From assembly GCF_026626665.1 (NCBI RefSeq), contig NZ_JAPNKE010000002.1, positions 4,999,168 through 5,063,167 of the forward strand: 64,000 bases of DNA, read 5' to 3'. Made by a program: the position numbers and the translations under genes. Each line of letters opens with the position of its first letter. Positions within the stretch are counted from its first letter, which is position 1. Origin of the DNA: Nannocystis pusilla (lineage in GTDB: Bacteria > Myxococcota_A > Polyangia > Nannocystales > Nannocystaceae). Shown here in pieces: positions 49,027-58,760 of the stretch. The notes beneath the pieces were generated by a model that saw nothing but the letters and a program-made list of their open reading frames with translations, was not told the DNA's origin and ran no database searches.

Positions 49027-49072
49027 CGAACCTCGCTCGCGTGTCCCCTCCTTGCGACCACGGCCCTGACCG

Positions 49073-50161
49073 ATGACCCGCCCCCGCGCGCTCGCCCTGC
49101 TCCCGCTCGTCGCCGCCGCGCTGGCCGACCCGCGCCCGGTGCACGCCTGCGACTGCGCCCTGCTCGGCCCGACCTTTCATCCGCCGTACGTGCCCGACCC
49201 GTTCGCCGCCGCCGTCACGACCTCCGAGGAGGTCGCCGGCCTCACCTGCCGCCCGGCCAGGCGCGGCCGGCTCGCCTGCACCTGGACCGCCCGCTACGTG
49301 CTCACGCGCGCCGTCGCCGGCGACATCCCGCTGACCTTCGCCTACCCGACCGGCGCCGACGTCGTCGTCCGCCTCGACGGCGAGGTCGTCGCCGACTCGG
49401 TCGCGAGCCTCGATCCGCGGTTCGGCGTCGCTCAGCGCGAGCTGCTGGTCACCTGGCCCGCAGGACAGGCGAGGGCCGTCGTCGAGCTCCGCGCCGACCT
49501 GCTCGTCGGCCCTGCGCTTTGCGGCTGCGACACCGGCAGGACGACCAACCGCCGCCGCCACCCGAAAGTCTCGCCGGCAGGCCTCCCCCACTACGCCGTC
49601 GTCTACCAGCCGCAGGCGCAGCCCGAGAGCGTGCGCCTCAGCCTCGACTTCCGTCGTCCGTGGCGCGAGTACCAGCCGGCCCTGTTCCGGGGCGGCAAGG
49701 GCCGCCGGATCACCCGCGACATCGCCAAGCGCGGCGACGACCCGGTGAGCATCGCCTTCAAGGCCCCGTTTCGCCTCGACCCCGGGGGCCCTGTCGCCGG
49801 CGTCGGCCTCGGCTTCTCGCCCGAGGGCGTGCGCCCGCGCCTGCGACTCGGCTGGGAGCTCGCGTGGCCGCAGGTGTGGGTCCACAGCCTGGTGATCGAG
49901 ACCGACGCGCGCGCCCGCGTGGCCGTGATCCCGGCGTGGGAGCTGACGTATCCCCGTGTCCCGCACCGGCTCGTCCCCGACAGCGGCATCGGCGTGGGTG
50001 CGCCGATCCAGCTGGCCCCGCTGGCCCGCCCCGGCGTCCGCGTGTTCGCCCGCCTCGGCTGGTTTTGGGTCCACCTGCTCGGCACCCTCGACGTCTACCC
50101 GGCCTTCCGTGGCGCCCCGCCCGAGCGCCTCGGCTCGCTGATGCTGCAGTTCGGGATCTGA
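49073..50161 (+). CDS. Exported protein of unknown function
   Basis: A 362-aa protein with a signal peptide (ALALLPLVAAALADPRPVHAC). It is rich in alternating beta-strands (WTARYVLTRAVAGDIPLTFAY, LLVTWPAGQARAVVELRADLL, VRLSLDFRRPWREYQPALF, VRVFARLGWFWVHLLGTLDVY) and may be an outer-membrane or periplasmic beta protein. Four Cys lie near the N-terminus and two in LCGCD. One repeat unit at 49452 encodes WPAGQA. No family recognised. Another array follows 12 nt after the stop. Confidence 0.65.
   Translation: MTRPRALALLPLVAAALADPRPVHACDCALLGPTFHPPYVPDPFAAAVTTSEEVAGLTCRPARRGRLACTWTARYVLTRAVAGDIPLTFAYPTGADVVVRLDGEVVADSVASLDPRFGVAQRELLVTWPAGQARAVVELRADLLVGPALCGCDTGRTTNRRRHPKVSPAGLPHYAVVYQPQAQPESVRLSLDFRRPWREYQPALFRGGKGRRITRDIAKRGDDPVSIAFKAPFRLDPGGPVAGVGLGFSPEGVRPRLRLGWELAWPQVWVHSLVIETDARARVAVIPAWELTYPRVPHRLVPDSGIGVGAPIQLAPLARPGVRVFARLGWFWVHLLGTLDVYPAFRGAPPERLGSLMLQFGI
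49452..49469. repeat. Single 14-nt palindromic unit in the exported-protein gene
   Basis: CCTG 49452 and CAGG 49466 around GCC-CGCA-GGA. Confidence 0.6.
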
Positions 50162-50172
50162 CCGCGTGGCGA

Positions 50173-50260
50173 CATGTCCGAAAGGACATGCTCTCCGAAC
50201 GGAGCCCTCCCGCACCTCCATGTCTCTTCGGACATGCGCTTCAGAGCATGTCCTTCGCGC
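50173..50260. repeat. Two 14-nt palindromic arrays between convergent genes
   Basis: CATG 50173 and 50187 around TCC-GAAA-GGA (perfect arms, GNRA-type loop); then CATG 50219, 50233 and 50247. They start 12 nt after the preceding stop codon. Confidence 0.9.
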
Positions 50261-50354
50261 CCGCTCGCGACGACGCCCGCCGCACTCGGGGGAGTGGGGC
50301 GGGCGCGATCGGCCGTCAGGCCGCCGTCAGGCTAGTTCGGGGGTCGGAAACCGC

Positions 50355-51263
50355 TCACTTGGAGCCGGCGCACTTGGCGTCGGCCTTGGTGATCCAGCCG
50401 TCGAGCTCGGCGTCCTTCAGGTTGTACTTCTTGACGGCCTTGTAGACCTGCTCCACCTGGTACTCGCAGATGAGCATCTTGTCGACCTGAGCCGGCAGGA
50501 TCTTCTTGCCGAGGTCGACGTAGCAGCCCTTGGCGACCTCCTGCAGCTTGTTCTTGGCCCAGTCCGAGGTCAGCTTCTCGAGGTCCTCGACCGCCATGCT
50601 GCACTGGAAGGGCACCTCGTTGGTGCCGCCGTCGAGGTTCTTCTTGGCCTCGTCGAGGGCCTCCTTCGCGCGCTTGCCGGCCTCGACCTCCTTGCACAGG
50701 GCGTCGGCCTTGGTCTTCTCCTCGGGCGACACCTTCTCGGCGGTCGCCTGCAGGTCGAAGCACTTGCTCAGGCCGTCGCCGCCGCTGTCGCGGATGCCCT
50801 CGAGCTCCTTGATCGCGGCGTCGATCGACTTCTTGAACAGGTCAGCGCACAGCTTCTTGACCTCTTCGTCCTTGATGTCGCTGTACTTACAGGACGACAG
50901 GGCGTCCTCCATCTTCTCGCCGGTCTTGAGCGCGCCCTCGACTTCCTTCTTGATCCGGATGGCCTGCTTCTTGTCGCTCAGCTCCTGCTGGCACTTCTTG
51001 TACTCGTCGCAGGCGCTCTTCTTGGCGCACTCGAGATCGGCCTTCTCCTCCTCGGGGTCGCGGTCCTTCTTCTCGCGACAGTCCTTCATCACCAGGTCCT
51101 TCAGGCCCTCGACGAGCGCCTTCTCCTCGGGGGAGGCACACTCCACGGCCTTGTTGAAGACCGTCGAGCAGTAGTCGCCGCCGCCGCACCCGGAGGTGGA
51201 AGACATGCCGAGACCGAAGGCCACCAGGCCCGAGGCGAAAAACATGCGATTGAACGTGTTCAT
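50355..51263 (-). CDS. Charged Cys-containing lipoprotein
   Basis: A 302-aa exported protein starting at ATG 51263 (MNTFNRMFFASGLVAFGLG), with lipobox-like STSGC. The mature part is almost all charged helix, rich in Lys, Glu and Asp, with about a dozen evenly spread cysteines (ECAKKSACDEYKKCQQEL, SSCKYSDIKDEE, CFDLQATAEKV, ALCKEVEAG, YQVEQVYKAVKK). Codon use is normal for the window although the residue content is unusual. Family not recognised; resembles secreted helical disulfide-bonded proteins of myxobacteria only in style. Confidence 0.72.
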   Translation of the reverse strand: MNTFNRMFFASGLVAFGLGMSSTSGCGGGDYCSTVFNKAVECASPEEKALVEGLKDLVMKDCREKKDRDPEEEKADLECAKKSACDEYKKCQQELSDKKQAIRIKKEVEGALKTGEKMEDALSSCKYSDIKDEEVKKLCADLFKKSIDAAIKELEGIRDSGGDGLSKCFDLQATAEKVSPEEKTKADALCKEVEAGKRAKEALDEAKKNLDGGTNEVPFQCSMAVEDLEKLTSDWAKNKLQEVAKGCYVDLGKKILPAQVDKMLICEYQVEQVYKAVKKYNLKDAELDGWITKADAKCAGSK

Positions 51264-51476
51264 GGAGTGTCCGTGGGGTCTTTCGTGCTGATGGGTCGAC
51301 GAATTCGCAGGTACGCGGCGGCGAAAGTCAAAACCTGGGGGAGGTGGATCGATTCGACGGACGGCCTTTTGTTCAGTGCGAATTCGCGCTGCGCAAGTAC
51401 CATATTTGCGCGCCCGAGACAACTCCGGCCGAGCCCCCCGAGCCCGCTCACGCCCCGGCCTCCGCCCCGAACAACG

Positions 51477-52583
51477 TCATCGACTCGCCTTCTGGGCCGG
51501 CGCCGAGCCGGGCGTCCAGGCGACGTCGTGGCGGACCCCGACGAACGACGGGAAGCGCGGCACCCCGCCGTCCGACAGCTCCTGGTAGCGGAACGTGACG
51601 ATGGTGCCGACCACGGGCGGGTCCTTGCGGTCGGCGTCGGACAGGCCGGTGCCGAGAGCGAACCGCGTGCCGTTGCGGAGCTCGACCAGCAGCGCCCCGA
51701 GCCGCCCCTTGTGCTTGCCGGTGCCGGCCTGGTGCCCGACCACCCGCGCCTCGTCGTCGTGGAACGTCTTGACCTTGAGCAGCGTGTGCGAGCGGCCGAC
51801 CTCGTAGCGCGAGCCGGGCCGGCGCAGCATCAGGCCCTCGCCGCCGAGCGCTTCCACCCGCATAAGCTCACGCTGCAGGTGCGCCGCGCCGGTACAGATC
51901 TCGTGCGCGTGCGCGCTGGCGAACGCCGGCCGCCGCCGCTCGAGCTCCCCGTGGTAGTGGCGCATCCGCGCCTCGAAGTCGCCCTCGTGCCCCGGCGCGT
52001 CGAACACCAGGAACCGGATCTGCCGCCACGCGTCGCCGCCGTCCTGCCGCCGCACCACGCTCACGGTGCGCTGGAACGCCTTGCGACCTTGCCACAGCTC
52101 GCCGTCCAGCGTGAATTCGGGCAGCCCGGCCGTGAACCACTCGGGCGCGTGATAGACGTTGCCGAGCCGCGACACGAACCGCTTGCCGTCCCAGTAGGCC
52201 CGCACGCCGTCGAGCTTCTCGCTCATCCACCAGCCGGTCGGGTCGACGTCGGGCTCGTACACGTGCGCCAGCAGCAGCGGCGGCGCCTGCTCGCCCGCCT
52301 CGTCGCCGTCCTCCGAGCTGGTCTTGGGGCCAGCCTTGCTGGCCTTCGGGACAGCCGACTTCGGAGCCCCGGCCGCCCCGGCAGGCGCGCCGATCCGCGC
52401 CAGCTCGACCGCCTCGCCGCGCAGCGCCTTGAGGTGCTTGCACGTGCGCCGATCGATCGGCCCGCCCGCGTTACGCCACGCCGGGCAGCTGCACGAGTAC
52501 ACCCCGCCCACGTTCTTCAGCACGTACGGCTTCGCGCCGGACCCCTTGACCTCGACCGAGTCCCCATCTGCCAGATCGGGCAT
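51477..52583 (-). CDS. ATP-dependent DNA ligase-like protein with SWIM zinc finger
   Basis: A 368-aa protein starting at ATG 52583. Residues 31-50 form a SWIM motif (CSC then CKH: C31, C33, C48, H50), usually a DNA- or protein-binding zinc site. After a Lys/Ala linker, WWMSEKLDGVRAYWDG carries the nucleotidyl-transfer lysine K123; FTLDGELWQGR, FLVFDAPGH, GEGLMLRRPGSRYE and LLKVKTF are ligase motifs III to V, and a C-terminal OB-like part (VGHQAGTGKHKGRLGALLVEL) follows. This is the minimal ligase layout, so it may serve a repair pathway. A repeat unit encodes SAVPKAS in the linker. Confidence 0.9.
   Translation of the reverse strand: MPDLADGDSVEVKGSGAKPYVLKNVGGVYSCSCPAWRNAGGPIDRRTCKHLKALRGEAVELARIGAPAGAAGAPKSAVPKASKAGPKTSSEDGDEAGEQAPPLLLAHVYEPDVDPTGWWMSEKLDGVRAYWDGKRFVSRLGNVYHAPEWFTAGLPEFTLDGELWQGRKAFQRTVSVVRRQDGGDAWRQIRFLVFDAPGHEGDFEARMRHYHGELERRRPAFASAHAHEICTGAAHLQRELMRVEALGGEGLMLRRPGSRYEVGRSHTLLKVKTFHDDEARVVGHQAGTGKHKGRLGALLVELRNGTRFALGTGLSDADRKDPPVVGTIVTFRYQELSDGGVPRFPSFVGVRHDVAWTPGSAPAQKASR
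52338..52355. repeat. Single 14-nt palindromic unit in the ligase gene
   Basis: GCTG 52338 and CAGC 52352 around GCC-TTCG-GGA; it lies in the linker between SWIM motif and ligase core. Confidence 0.7.
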
Positions 52584-52678
52584 GTCCCATCCTTCGCCTT
52601 CGCGGCCGGCCGAGACTACCCGCTCGCGGCGATCCGCGGCAGATCGGGCCGGCGCGGGCGCTCGGTCGATATCGAGCG

Positions 52679-53866
52679 CTACGGCGTCAGCAGGTCGAGC
52701 ATCTTCGGCGCCAGCTGATCGCCGGACAGCAGCGCGCGCTGCAGCACGAGCACCTGGATCCGCGGCGGCGGCCGGCCGCACACGCGGAACGCCCTGGTCA
52801 TGATCGCGCGCTCGCCCTGGCGCACCCGCCCGTCGAGGATGCACGCGATCACCAGCGTGTGCAGGGCCGCCTTCTGCTCGGCGGGCAGCAGCCGGCGCAG
52901 GCACTCGATGAAGCGCGGCACGTCGTCGAGCGCCTCCGCGTCTGTCTCTCCGATCCTGCTCTTCAGGTCATCCAGCATCTCGATCAAGTTCGGGTGGAAG
53001 TCGCGCGAGCGGACCACCGCGGAGCCGATGGCCCGCATCAGCGCCTCGCGCAGCCCCGGCGACGGCTCGGGGTGCGGCGCCAGCACGAAGCCGAGCAGCT
53101 CGCTGGCCGCCGACGGCCCGATCGCCCGCAGCCTCGCCTCGCGCAGCGCCCGGCGGCACACCAGCGCGTCCCACAGCGCGGTGATCGGCACGGCGACGAA
53201 CGGGATCCAGGCCCGCAGCGCCGCGCGGCCGAAGATCCGCGTCAGCAGCGTGCGCGCGACGAACTTGGTCAGGCTGACCTTCGCCTTGTAGACCAGCGTC
53301 GCCAGCAAGATCCGCAGGCGCGACGCCTCGCGCCGCGGATCGATGCCGAACATCGGCCGCGGCGGGTTCGGGATCTCGAGCGCCGCGCGGGCCAGCACCG
53401 CGGCGAAGATCTCGTCCTCGTCGTCGACGATGTCGCCCGCGTGGCGGACCACGTCCTGCCCGACCTCCTTGGCGCGGAACAGCGGCAGGCCGGCCGCGGC
53501 CGCCAGCTGGTGCACCGAGTCGATCGCGTTCCAGTAGATCAGCGACAGCTCGATCGCCACCAGCGGCAGCGCGGCCAGCAGCGTGAGCAGCATGAACTCG
53601 ACCCACCGGCCCCAGCTCGCGCTGCTCGGGTCGTCGCCGAGCAGCGGCTGCAGGGCGACGTTGGCGATCGCCCCGAGCCCCGCGCACACCGCCCCGACGA
53701 TCGCCGCGCGGCCGACCGCCAGGTACTCGATGCGGCGCAGCGCCCGGCGCTCGTCCGGGTTGAGGAAGTGGACCGCGTCGCGGGCGTCGGGGTGCACCGC
53801 CTTGCCCGCGCGGCGCTTGAAGTACCGCACGGCGAGCGCCTCGACCACGCGCCGCTTCTGCGTCAC
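52679..53866 (-). CDS. Membrane protein of unknown function (LBF_2804-like)
   Basis: A 395-aa protein with helices AAIVGAVCAGLGAIANVAL, EFMLLTLLAALPLVAIEL and probably AWIPFVAVPITALWDALV. It begins with a basic, phosphate-binding-like segment (YFKRRAGKAVHPDARDAVHFL) and ends with a soluble helical domain (AEQKAALHTLVIACILDGRV). I recall a database family named LBF_2804 with this layout, but the assignment is from memory. It is transcribed after the kinase with cNMP-binding domain, at a 50-nt distance. Confidence 0.7.
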   Translation of the reverse strand: MTQKRRVVEALAVRYFKRRAGKAVHPDARDAVHFLNPDERRALRRIEYLAVGRAAIVGAVCAGLGAIANVALQPLLGDDPSSASWGRWVEFMLLTLLAALPLVAIELSLIYWNAIDSVHQLAAAAGLPLFRAKEVGQDVVRHAGDIVDDEDEIFAAVLARAALEIPNPPRPMFGIDPRREASRLRILLATLVYKAKVSLTKFVARTLLTRIFGRAALRAWIPFVAVPITALWDALVCRRALREARLRAIGPSAASELLGFVLAPHPEPSPGLREALMRAIGSAVVRSRDFHPNLIEMLDDLKSRIGETDAEALDDVPRFIECLRRLLPAEQKAALHTLVIACILDGRVRQGERAIMTRAFRVCGRPPPRIQVLVLQRALLSGDQLAPKMLDLLTP

Positions 53867-53916
53867 AGGCCCGAGATGCTAGCGCATCTGCGGCGGCCGG
53901 TGCGGCGCGCTGGCGC

Positions 53917-55992
53917 TCACGGCAGGGCCAGGTCGACCTTCTTGGCCAGGATCGTCTTGGCCAGCGAGCGCAGGGCCGCCTCGCGCTCGGTCGCCACGCG
54001 CAGGCGCTCGGACAGCACCTCGATGACCGCGAGGCCGATGTCGCCGCTCTCGCGCACGATCTTGCGGAAGCGGTCGGCCCCCAGCATGAGCGCCCGCACC
54101 GGCTCCTCGGTGGCGAACACCCCGGCCGTGCGCGCCGACTGGCTGAGCACCGCGACCTCGCCGCACACATCGCCGGGCTTGAGGCGATTGATGACGGCGC
54201 CGTCACGCACGACTTCGACCGTGCCCTCGAGCAGGATGCACAGCGCGTCGCCTGGCGCCCCCTGCTCGAACACAGCCTGCAGCGGCGCGAACGCGACCTC
54301 GTGGCAGGCCTCCGCGATCGGCAGCAGCGCGGCCGTCGGCACCGCGTTGAACAGGCTGATCTTGCGCAGGAACATGATGCGGCCGATGAGCGTGCGCAGG
54401 CTGTGCGGCGCGCGGGAGGCGTCGATCTCCTCCTCGTCGTCGCCGCACAGCGTGCTGACCACGTTGAGCCACGGGTCGTCGATCGCCGGCCCCGGCCGCT
54501 GCAGCTCCGACGTCGTGATCGGCGACAGCTCGCGCGAGCGGGTGAGCCTCCGCCCGGCGCGCACGATCCCGCTGAAGCACTTCTGGCTCAGCGTCAGCAG
54601 CAGCTCCATCGCCACCTCGCGCGTCGGGCCCGACGTCGGCGTCGACGAGGGGTAGATGCGCATGAACACCCGCCAGTACACGTCGCCGCCGGCGTCGCCG
54701 AGGCTGTCGACGTCGCTGTCGCTCTCGAGCCCGCGCAGGATCAGCAGCGCCGCCTCGCGGTAGACCGCCATCAGCTCGCGGCGCAGGTCGGCCAGGCCGC
54801 GCTCGTCCATCATCGCCGTGCCCGCCACCGCCTCCTCGTCGCGCGGGCGCCCGGCCAGCCAGTAGTCGCACTCCTCCTCGAGCGGCCGCAGGCGGTCGAG
54901 CAGCAGGTGGGCCGCGTCGAGCGAGCGGCGGGCCAGCTCCGACCGGCGCATGCGCTCGCGCGAGCCCTCGAGGTCCGCGTCGAGGTCGGCCAGCAGCTCG
55001 ACCACCGAGCCGTAGCGGTGCTCGCGGTTCTTGCTCAGCGCGCGGCGACAGATGTCCTCGACGCCCGGCGGGATCGGCCGGTTCGGCGCCCGCTTCGACG
55101 GCGGCTCCAGCTGCTCGACCATCACGCGCATCAACACCTCCTTGGCGTTGGCGCCCTGGAAGGGCTGCGTGAGCGTGAGGATCTCGTAGAGGATCACCCC
55201 GAGCGACCAGATGTCGCTGCGGACGTCGAGGTCGTGGCCGGCCTTGGTGATCTGCTCCGGCGCCATGTACTCCGGCGTGCCGGCGTGCATGTGCGCCCGC
55301 GCCTGCCTGCGCCCCTGCGGGCCCATCACCTGCGCCAGGCCCCAGTCGACCAGCACGACCTCGCCGTACTCGCCGATGAGCACGTTCTCCGGCTTGAGGT
55401 CGCAGTGCAGCACCCCGCGCGCGTGGGCGTAGGCGACCGCGCGGCACAGCTCGATGAAGCAGCCGAGCAGGCGGTACATGCCGAAGCTGTGCGTCGTCGT
55501 CGGGTCGCCCTCGTGCAGCGCGTCGATGATCTGCGACAGCGGCCGCCCGGTCAGCCGCTTCATCGTGTAGTAGAGGCCGAGCGTCGGGCTGCAGCCGAGG
55601 TCGTAGGCCGGCACGATGTTCGGGTGCTCGAGGCCGCCGGTGATGATCGCCTCCTCGACGAACGCCTGCACCCGCACCGGGTCGTTGACGTGGTGCGGCG
55701 ACAGCACCTTGACCGCCACCGTGCGCCGCATGCTGCGGTCGGCCCCCAGGTAGACCACCCCGCCCCCGCCGCGGCCGAGCTGATCGCCGACGGCGTAGCG
55801 GCCGTCACCGATGCCGTCGATCGGCGGCCCGAGCTCGTCGAGGCCCGGGCTCACCTGCGGCTCGACCTCGATGTCGCGCAGGTAACGGACGATCTGCGGT
55901 TCGGTCCCGGTCACCGTCGGGCGGAGCTCCGCCATGACCGGCTCGTCCTCGTGGTCCGGCTTGTCCCACGGCCATCGCTTCGTCCCGCTCAT
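53917..55992 (-). CDS. Ser/Thr protein kinase with C-terminal cyclic-nucleotide-binding domain
   Basis: A 691-aa cytoplasmic kinase, start ATG 55992 (MSGTKRWPW). The kinase domain (about 65-340) has GDQLGRGGGGVVYLG, TVAVKVLSP, VLHCDLKPENVLI (HCD for HRD), VLVDWGLAQV (DWG for DFG) and GTPEYMAPEQ. A helical middle of about 220 residues follows. The C-terminus is a cNMP-binding domain: ACHEVAFAPLQAVFEQGAPGDALCILLEG and KPGDVCGEVAVLSQSARTAGVFATEE, where the Glu and Arg would bind the phosphate. No membrane helix. It may be switched by cAMP, cGMP or a related nucleotide. Confidence 0.93.
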   Translation of the reverse strand: MSGTKRWPWDKPDHEDEPVMAELRPTVTGTEPQIVRYLRDIEVEPQVSPGLDELGPPIDGIGDGRYAVGDQLGRGGGGVVYLGADRSMRRTVAVKVLSPHHVNDPVRVQAFVEEAIITGGLEHPNIVPAYDLGCSPTLGLYYTMKRLTGRPLSQIIDALHEGDPTTTHSFGMYRLLGCFIELCRAVAYAHARGVLHCDLKPENVLIGEYGEVVLVDWGLAQVMGPQGRRQARAHMHAGTPEYMAPEQITKAGHDLDVRSDIWSLGVILYEILTLTQPFQGANAKEVLMRVMVEQLEPPSKRAPNRPIPPGVEDICRRALSKNREHRYGSVVELLADLDADLEGSRERMRRSELARRSLDAAHLLLDRLRPLEEECDYWLAGRPRDEEAVAGTAMMDERGLADLRRELMAVYREAALLILRGLESDSDVDSLGDAGGDVYWRVFMRIYPSSTPTSGPTREVAMELLLTLSQKCFSGIVRAGRRLTRSRELSPITTSELQRPGPAIDDPWLNVVSTLCGDDEEEIDASRAPHSLRTLIGRIMFLRKISLFNAVPTAALLPIAEACHEVAFAPLQAVFEQGAPGDALCILLEGTVEVVRDGAVINRLKPGDVCGEVAVLSQSARTAGVFATEEPVRALMLGADRFRKIVRESGDIGLAVIEVLSERLRVATEREAALRSLAKTILAKKVDLALP

Positions 55993-56149
55993 GCGCGCAC
56001 CGCAGCATAACAAAGGACGCGGGCGCGCGATCGCGCCCCATGCCGCCGCAAGCCGCGGCGGCCCGCCCCGCGCAGGTGTCCGCTCGCGGCGCGCACCGCC
56101 TGGCTCCGGGCCGCCCGCCGCCTTCGCTGCCCGCGCAGCCGCGCCGCGG

Positions 56150-56521
56150 TCACGCCTCCGCTCGCGGCGCCGCCTCGGCCACCGCCGCCAGCAGGTCGCT
56201 GATCTCGAACGGCTTGGCGATGCAGGCCGCCGCCTGCAGTTGCGCCGTCCGCTGCGTCGCCCGCGTATCGCCGGTGATCACGATGGTCGGGATGGCCGCC
56301 ATCGACGGGTCGCGCAACATCTGCTCGCGCAGCTCCCAGCCGCTCATCACCGGCATCATGAGGTCGAGCAGGACGAGGCTCGGCCGCAAGCCGCCTTGCA
56401 ACAGGCGCAGCGCCTCCTTGCCGTTGGGCGCCGTGACGACCTCGTAGCCCTCGCCTTCGAGGACCAGGCCCATCGTCTCGCGGATGTCCCTGTCGTCCTC
56501 GACCACCAGCACCGGGCTCAC
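56150..56521 (-). CDS. Single-domain response regulator
   Basis: A 123-aa CheY-like receiver, GTG start at 56521. The acidic pocket is VEDDRD (D9, D10), the phosphoacceptor D53 in LVLLDLMMPVMSG, the Thr in VITGDTRA (about 84), and K103 in CIAKPFE. No output domain. It starts in the GTGA overlap with the end of the histidine kinase gene, so they are a coupled pair. The following 157-nt gap to the next gene shows nothing else. Confidence 0.94.
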   Translation of the reverse strand: MSPVLVVEDDRDIRETMGLVLEGEGYEVVTAPNGKEALRLLQGGLRPSLVLLDLMMPVMSGWELREQMLRDPSMAAIPTIVITGDTRATQRTAQLQAAACIAKPFEISDLLAAVAEAAPRAEA

Positions 56522-57899
56522 GACGACGTCTCCCGGCGCGAGGCGGACCCTCCACCACCAACCCCTGGACCGACGGCGCCAGCGGGAGGTCGACGGTGAA
56601 CGTCGCCCCGACCCCGAGCCGGGACTCCACCGCGATCCGGCCGCCGTGCATCTCGACGAAGCGGCGGGCGATGTAGAGCCCGAGCCCGAGCCCGCCGTGG
56701 GTCTCGACCGGGGCCGCGCGCTCGAACGGGTCGAAGATCCGCTCGAGCGCCTCGGCGGCGATGCCGATCCCGCGGTCGACCACCTGCAGGCGCGCGCCGT
56801 CGCCGTCGAGCGTGATCGTCACGTCGATCGGCCGCCCCTCGCCGTACTTGATCGCGTTCGTCAGCAGGTTCGTGACGATCTGGTCGAGGCGGGCCGGGTC
56901 CCACTCGCCCACCGCCGACGCCGCCCCGTGCAGTCGGATCTGCCCCGGCGCGCCCGTCTCGCTGGCGGTCAGCAGATCGATCACCGCGTCGGTCACCGCC
57001 ACCAGATCGACCTGCGATCGCTCGAGGCGGAGGCGACCGATCTGCAGGCGCGTCGCGTCGAGCATCTCCGACACCAGCAGCTCGAGCCGGCGGAGCTGGC
57101 GGTGCAGCACCCCGACCGAGTGCTGCGCCGCCTCCGGCAGCTCCGCGCCCTCGAGCCGGCGCAGCGCCAGCTTGGTCGCGGTCAGCGGCGTCGACAGCTC
57201 GTGCGAGGCGATGCGGATGAACTCGTCGCGGACCCGCAGCTGCCGGCTCTGCTCGCGCTCGATCGTCAGCACCCGCTCGGCGTCGAGCGACAGCGGCAGC
57301 GGCGTGCGCTCGGTCGGCAGGTCGACGACCGCCTCCCAGCTCTCGACGTCGCCCTTGGCCAGGTCGAACTCGTGCTTCAGCGGCTCGAACGACTTGCCGA
57401 ACTCCGCCAGGCCGTCGTGGATGACCGCGTTGAGCGGGCACGAGATGAACGGCTCACCGCCGGCGGCGACCAGCCGCTCGTACGCGCGGAGCCCGAGCAA
57501 GCGGTGCCAGCGGGCCTGGATCAGGTCGTCCTCCCACTTCACGACCTCGAGGTCGACGAACCCGTGCTCGACGAAGAAGCCGATCGTCTTCTCGAGCACC
57601 TCGTGGAGCGTGCGCGGTCCGCCGAGGTCGTAGCCGACCTCCTCGAGGTACTCGCGGATCCGCCGGCCCATCTCGCGCACCAGCACGCGCACCGACGCCG
57701 GGTCGTAGAGCGACAGCGTGCGCCCGAGGCCGTACACGTACGCCTCGTAGAGCGAGCGGCGGAACTCGACCGAGCGCGACGCCTGGGCCTCGCGGGCCGC
57801 GAGCGCCTGCTCGAGCTCGGCCACTCGCTGACGGAGCGCACGAACTTCGTTATCCGTGTCCCCGGGTGCAGCAGCGTCAGCAGGAGCCGGAGTCGCCAC
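56518..57899 (-). CDS. Sensor histidine kinase, probable C-terminal frameshift
   Basis: A soluble kinase of about 460 aa, GTG start at 57899. N-terminal coiled coil (VRALRQRVAELEQALAARE), then a helical sensory region of unknown class (residues about 45-190), the H-box DEFIRIASHELSTPLTATK with the phosphoacceptor His, N-box LLTNAIKYGEGRP, and G-boxes RGIGIAAEALERIFDPFE and THGGLGLGLYIARRF. Left uncorrected, the frame runs on across the response regulator in a senseless frame; one shift near 56560 gives a natural end SASRRETSS at 56518. No membrane helix or signal peptide. Confidence 0.88.
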
Positions 57900-58031
57900 T
57901 TCGTCTCTCCCTGAGGCTCACGGTATCACGACCCTCCAGGGCCGCAAGCGATGCGCGCGCGGGGCCGAACGCGCCGCCAGGGCCCGCCGCGCGCGGCCGC
58001 TCGTCCGCGAGGCAGCGGCCGAGGCCGGCGC

Positions 58032-58493
58032 TCAGGCGACGAACGGCGCCAGAGTGCGCGCCAGCCCCGGCACCGCGATGCGGACGTGGGCCTCGGCGGA
58101 GTCGCGCAGGCGGTCGTAGGTCTTGCGCAGGGGTCCGCTGGCCTTGGCGGCGCGGCGGTCGGTGACCGTGAGCAGCGCCTGGGCGACGCGGGGCGCCTCG
58201 GTGGTGACGTGGGCGGCGAACACCTCGGGCAGCGGCGCGCCGGCGCGGGCGGCCTGCTCGCGGCTCTCGACGAACACCGGCTCCATCGCCGCGGCGAACT
58301 CGGGCAGCAGACGGTCGACGACGTCCGCCACCATGGTCGGGCGGATCGCCGCGACCAGCTTGTAACCTGCCTTGATGGCCAGGGCCGAAAGGCCAGTCTT
58401 GCTCTTCACCTCGGCGTCGATCAGTGAGGCGCACGCGCGGACCACCTGCGGACGAACCTCTTCCCGGGTCAAGATCTCGACTAAGGTGGCCAT
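58032..58493 (-). CDS. DUF6918-like protein
   Basis: A 153-aa protein; ATG 58493 (MATLVEILTREEVRPQ) or 58499. It has the pattern IDAEVKSKTGLSALAIKAGYKLVAAIRP and LLTVTDRRAAKASGPLRKTYDRLR that I recall from the DUF6918 family, function unknown. Weakly hydrophobic in the middle, but no clear membrane helix. The stop lies 130 nt upstream (in gene order) of the histidine kinase start. The 260-nt gap to the divergent peptidase gene holds no feature that I can support. Confidence 0.7.
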   Translation of the reverse strand: MATLVEILTREEVRPQVVRACASLIDAEVKSKTGLSALAIKAGYKLVAAIRPTMVADVVDRLLPEFAAAMEPVFVESREQAARAGAPLPEVFAAHVTTEAPRVAQALLTVTDRRAAKASGPLRKTYDRLRDSAEAHVRIAVPGLARTLAPFVA

Positions 58494-58760
58494 GGGCACG
58501 CTTTATGGCCGATTTCCCGCGGCCGCGCAAGCCGAGGCGCGCGCAACATCGTCGCCTCGCGCCCCGCTTTACACCGGTCCGAGGCCCCCGCGTCGGAAGT
58601 GGCGCGCGCCGCTTCGCCCCGCGGCTCCCCACGCGCCCCGCCGCGGCGACTCGGTGCTTCCGCACACGCCGCCGCGAAACCGCGACGGGGGCCGCGGCGG
58701 GCCTCGGCGCTCGCCGCGACCGCGTTTACGGCGGGCGCGAGTGTGCCAAGATGCACGCGC

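Noticed and set aside
55989..57899. Histidine kinase-response regulator fusion of 636 aa
   Set aside because: The part over the regulator is out of frame with it; the receiver is intact only in its own frame starting at the GTG at 56521.
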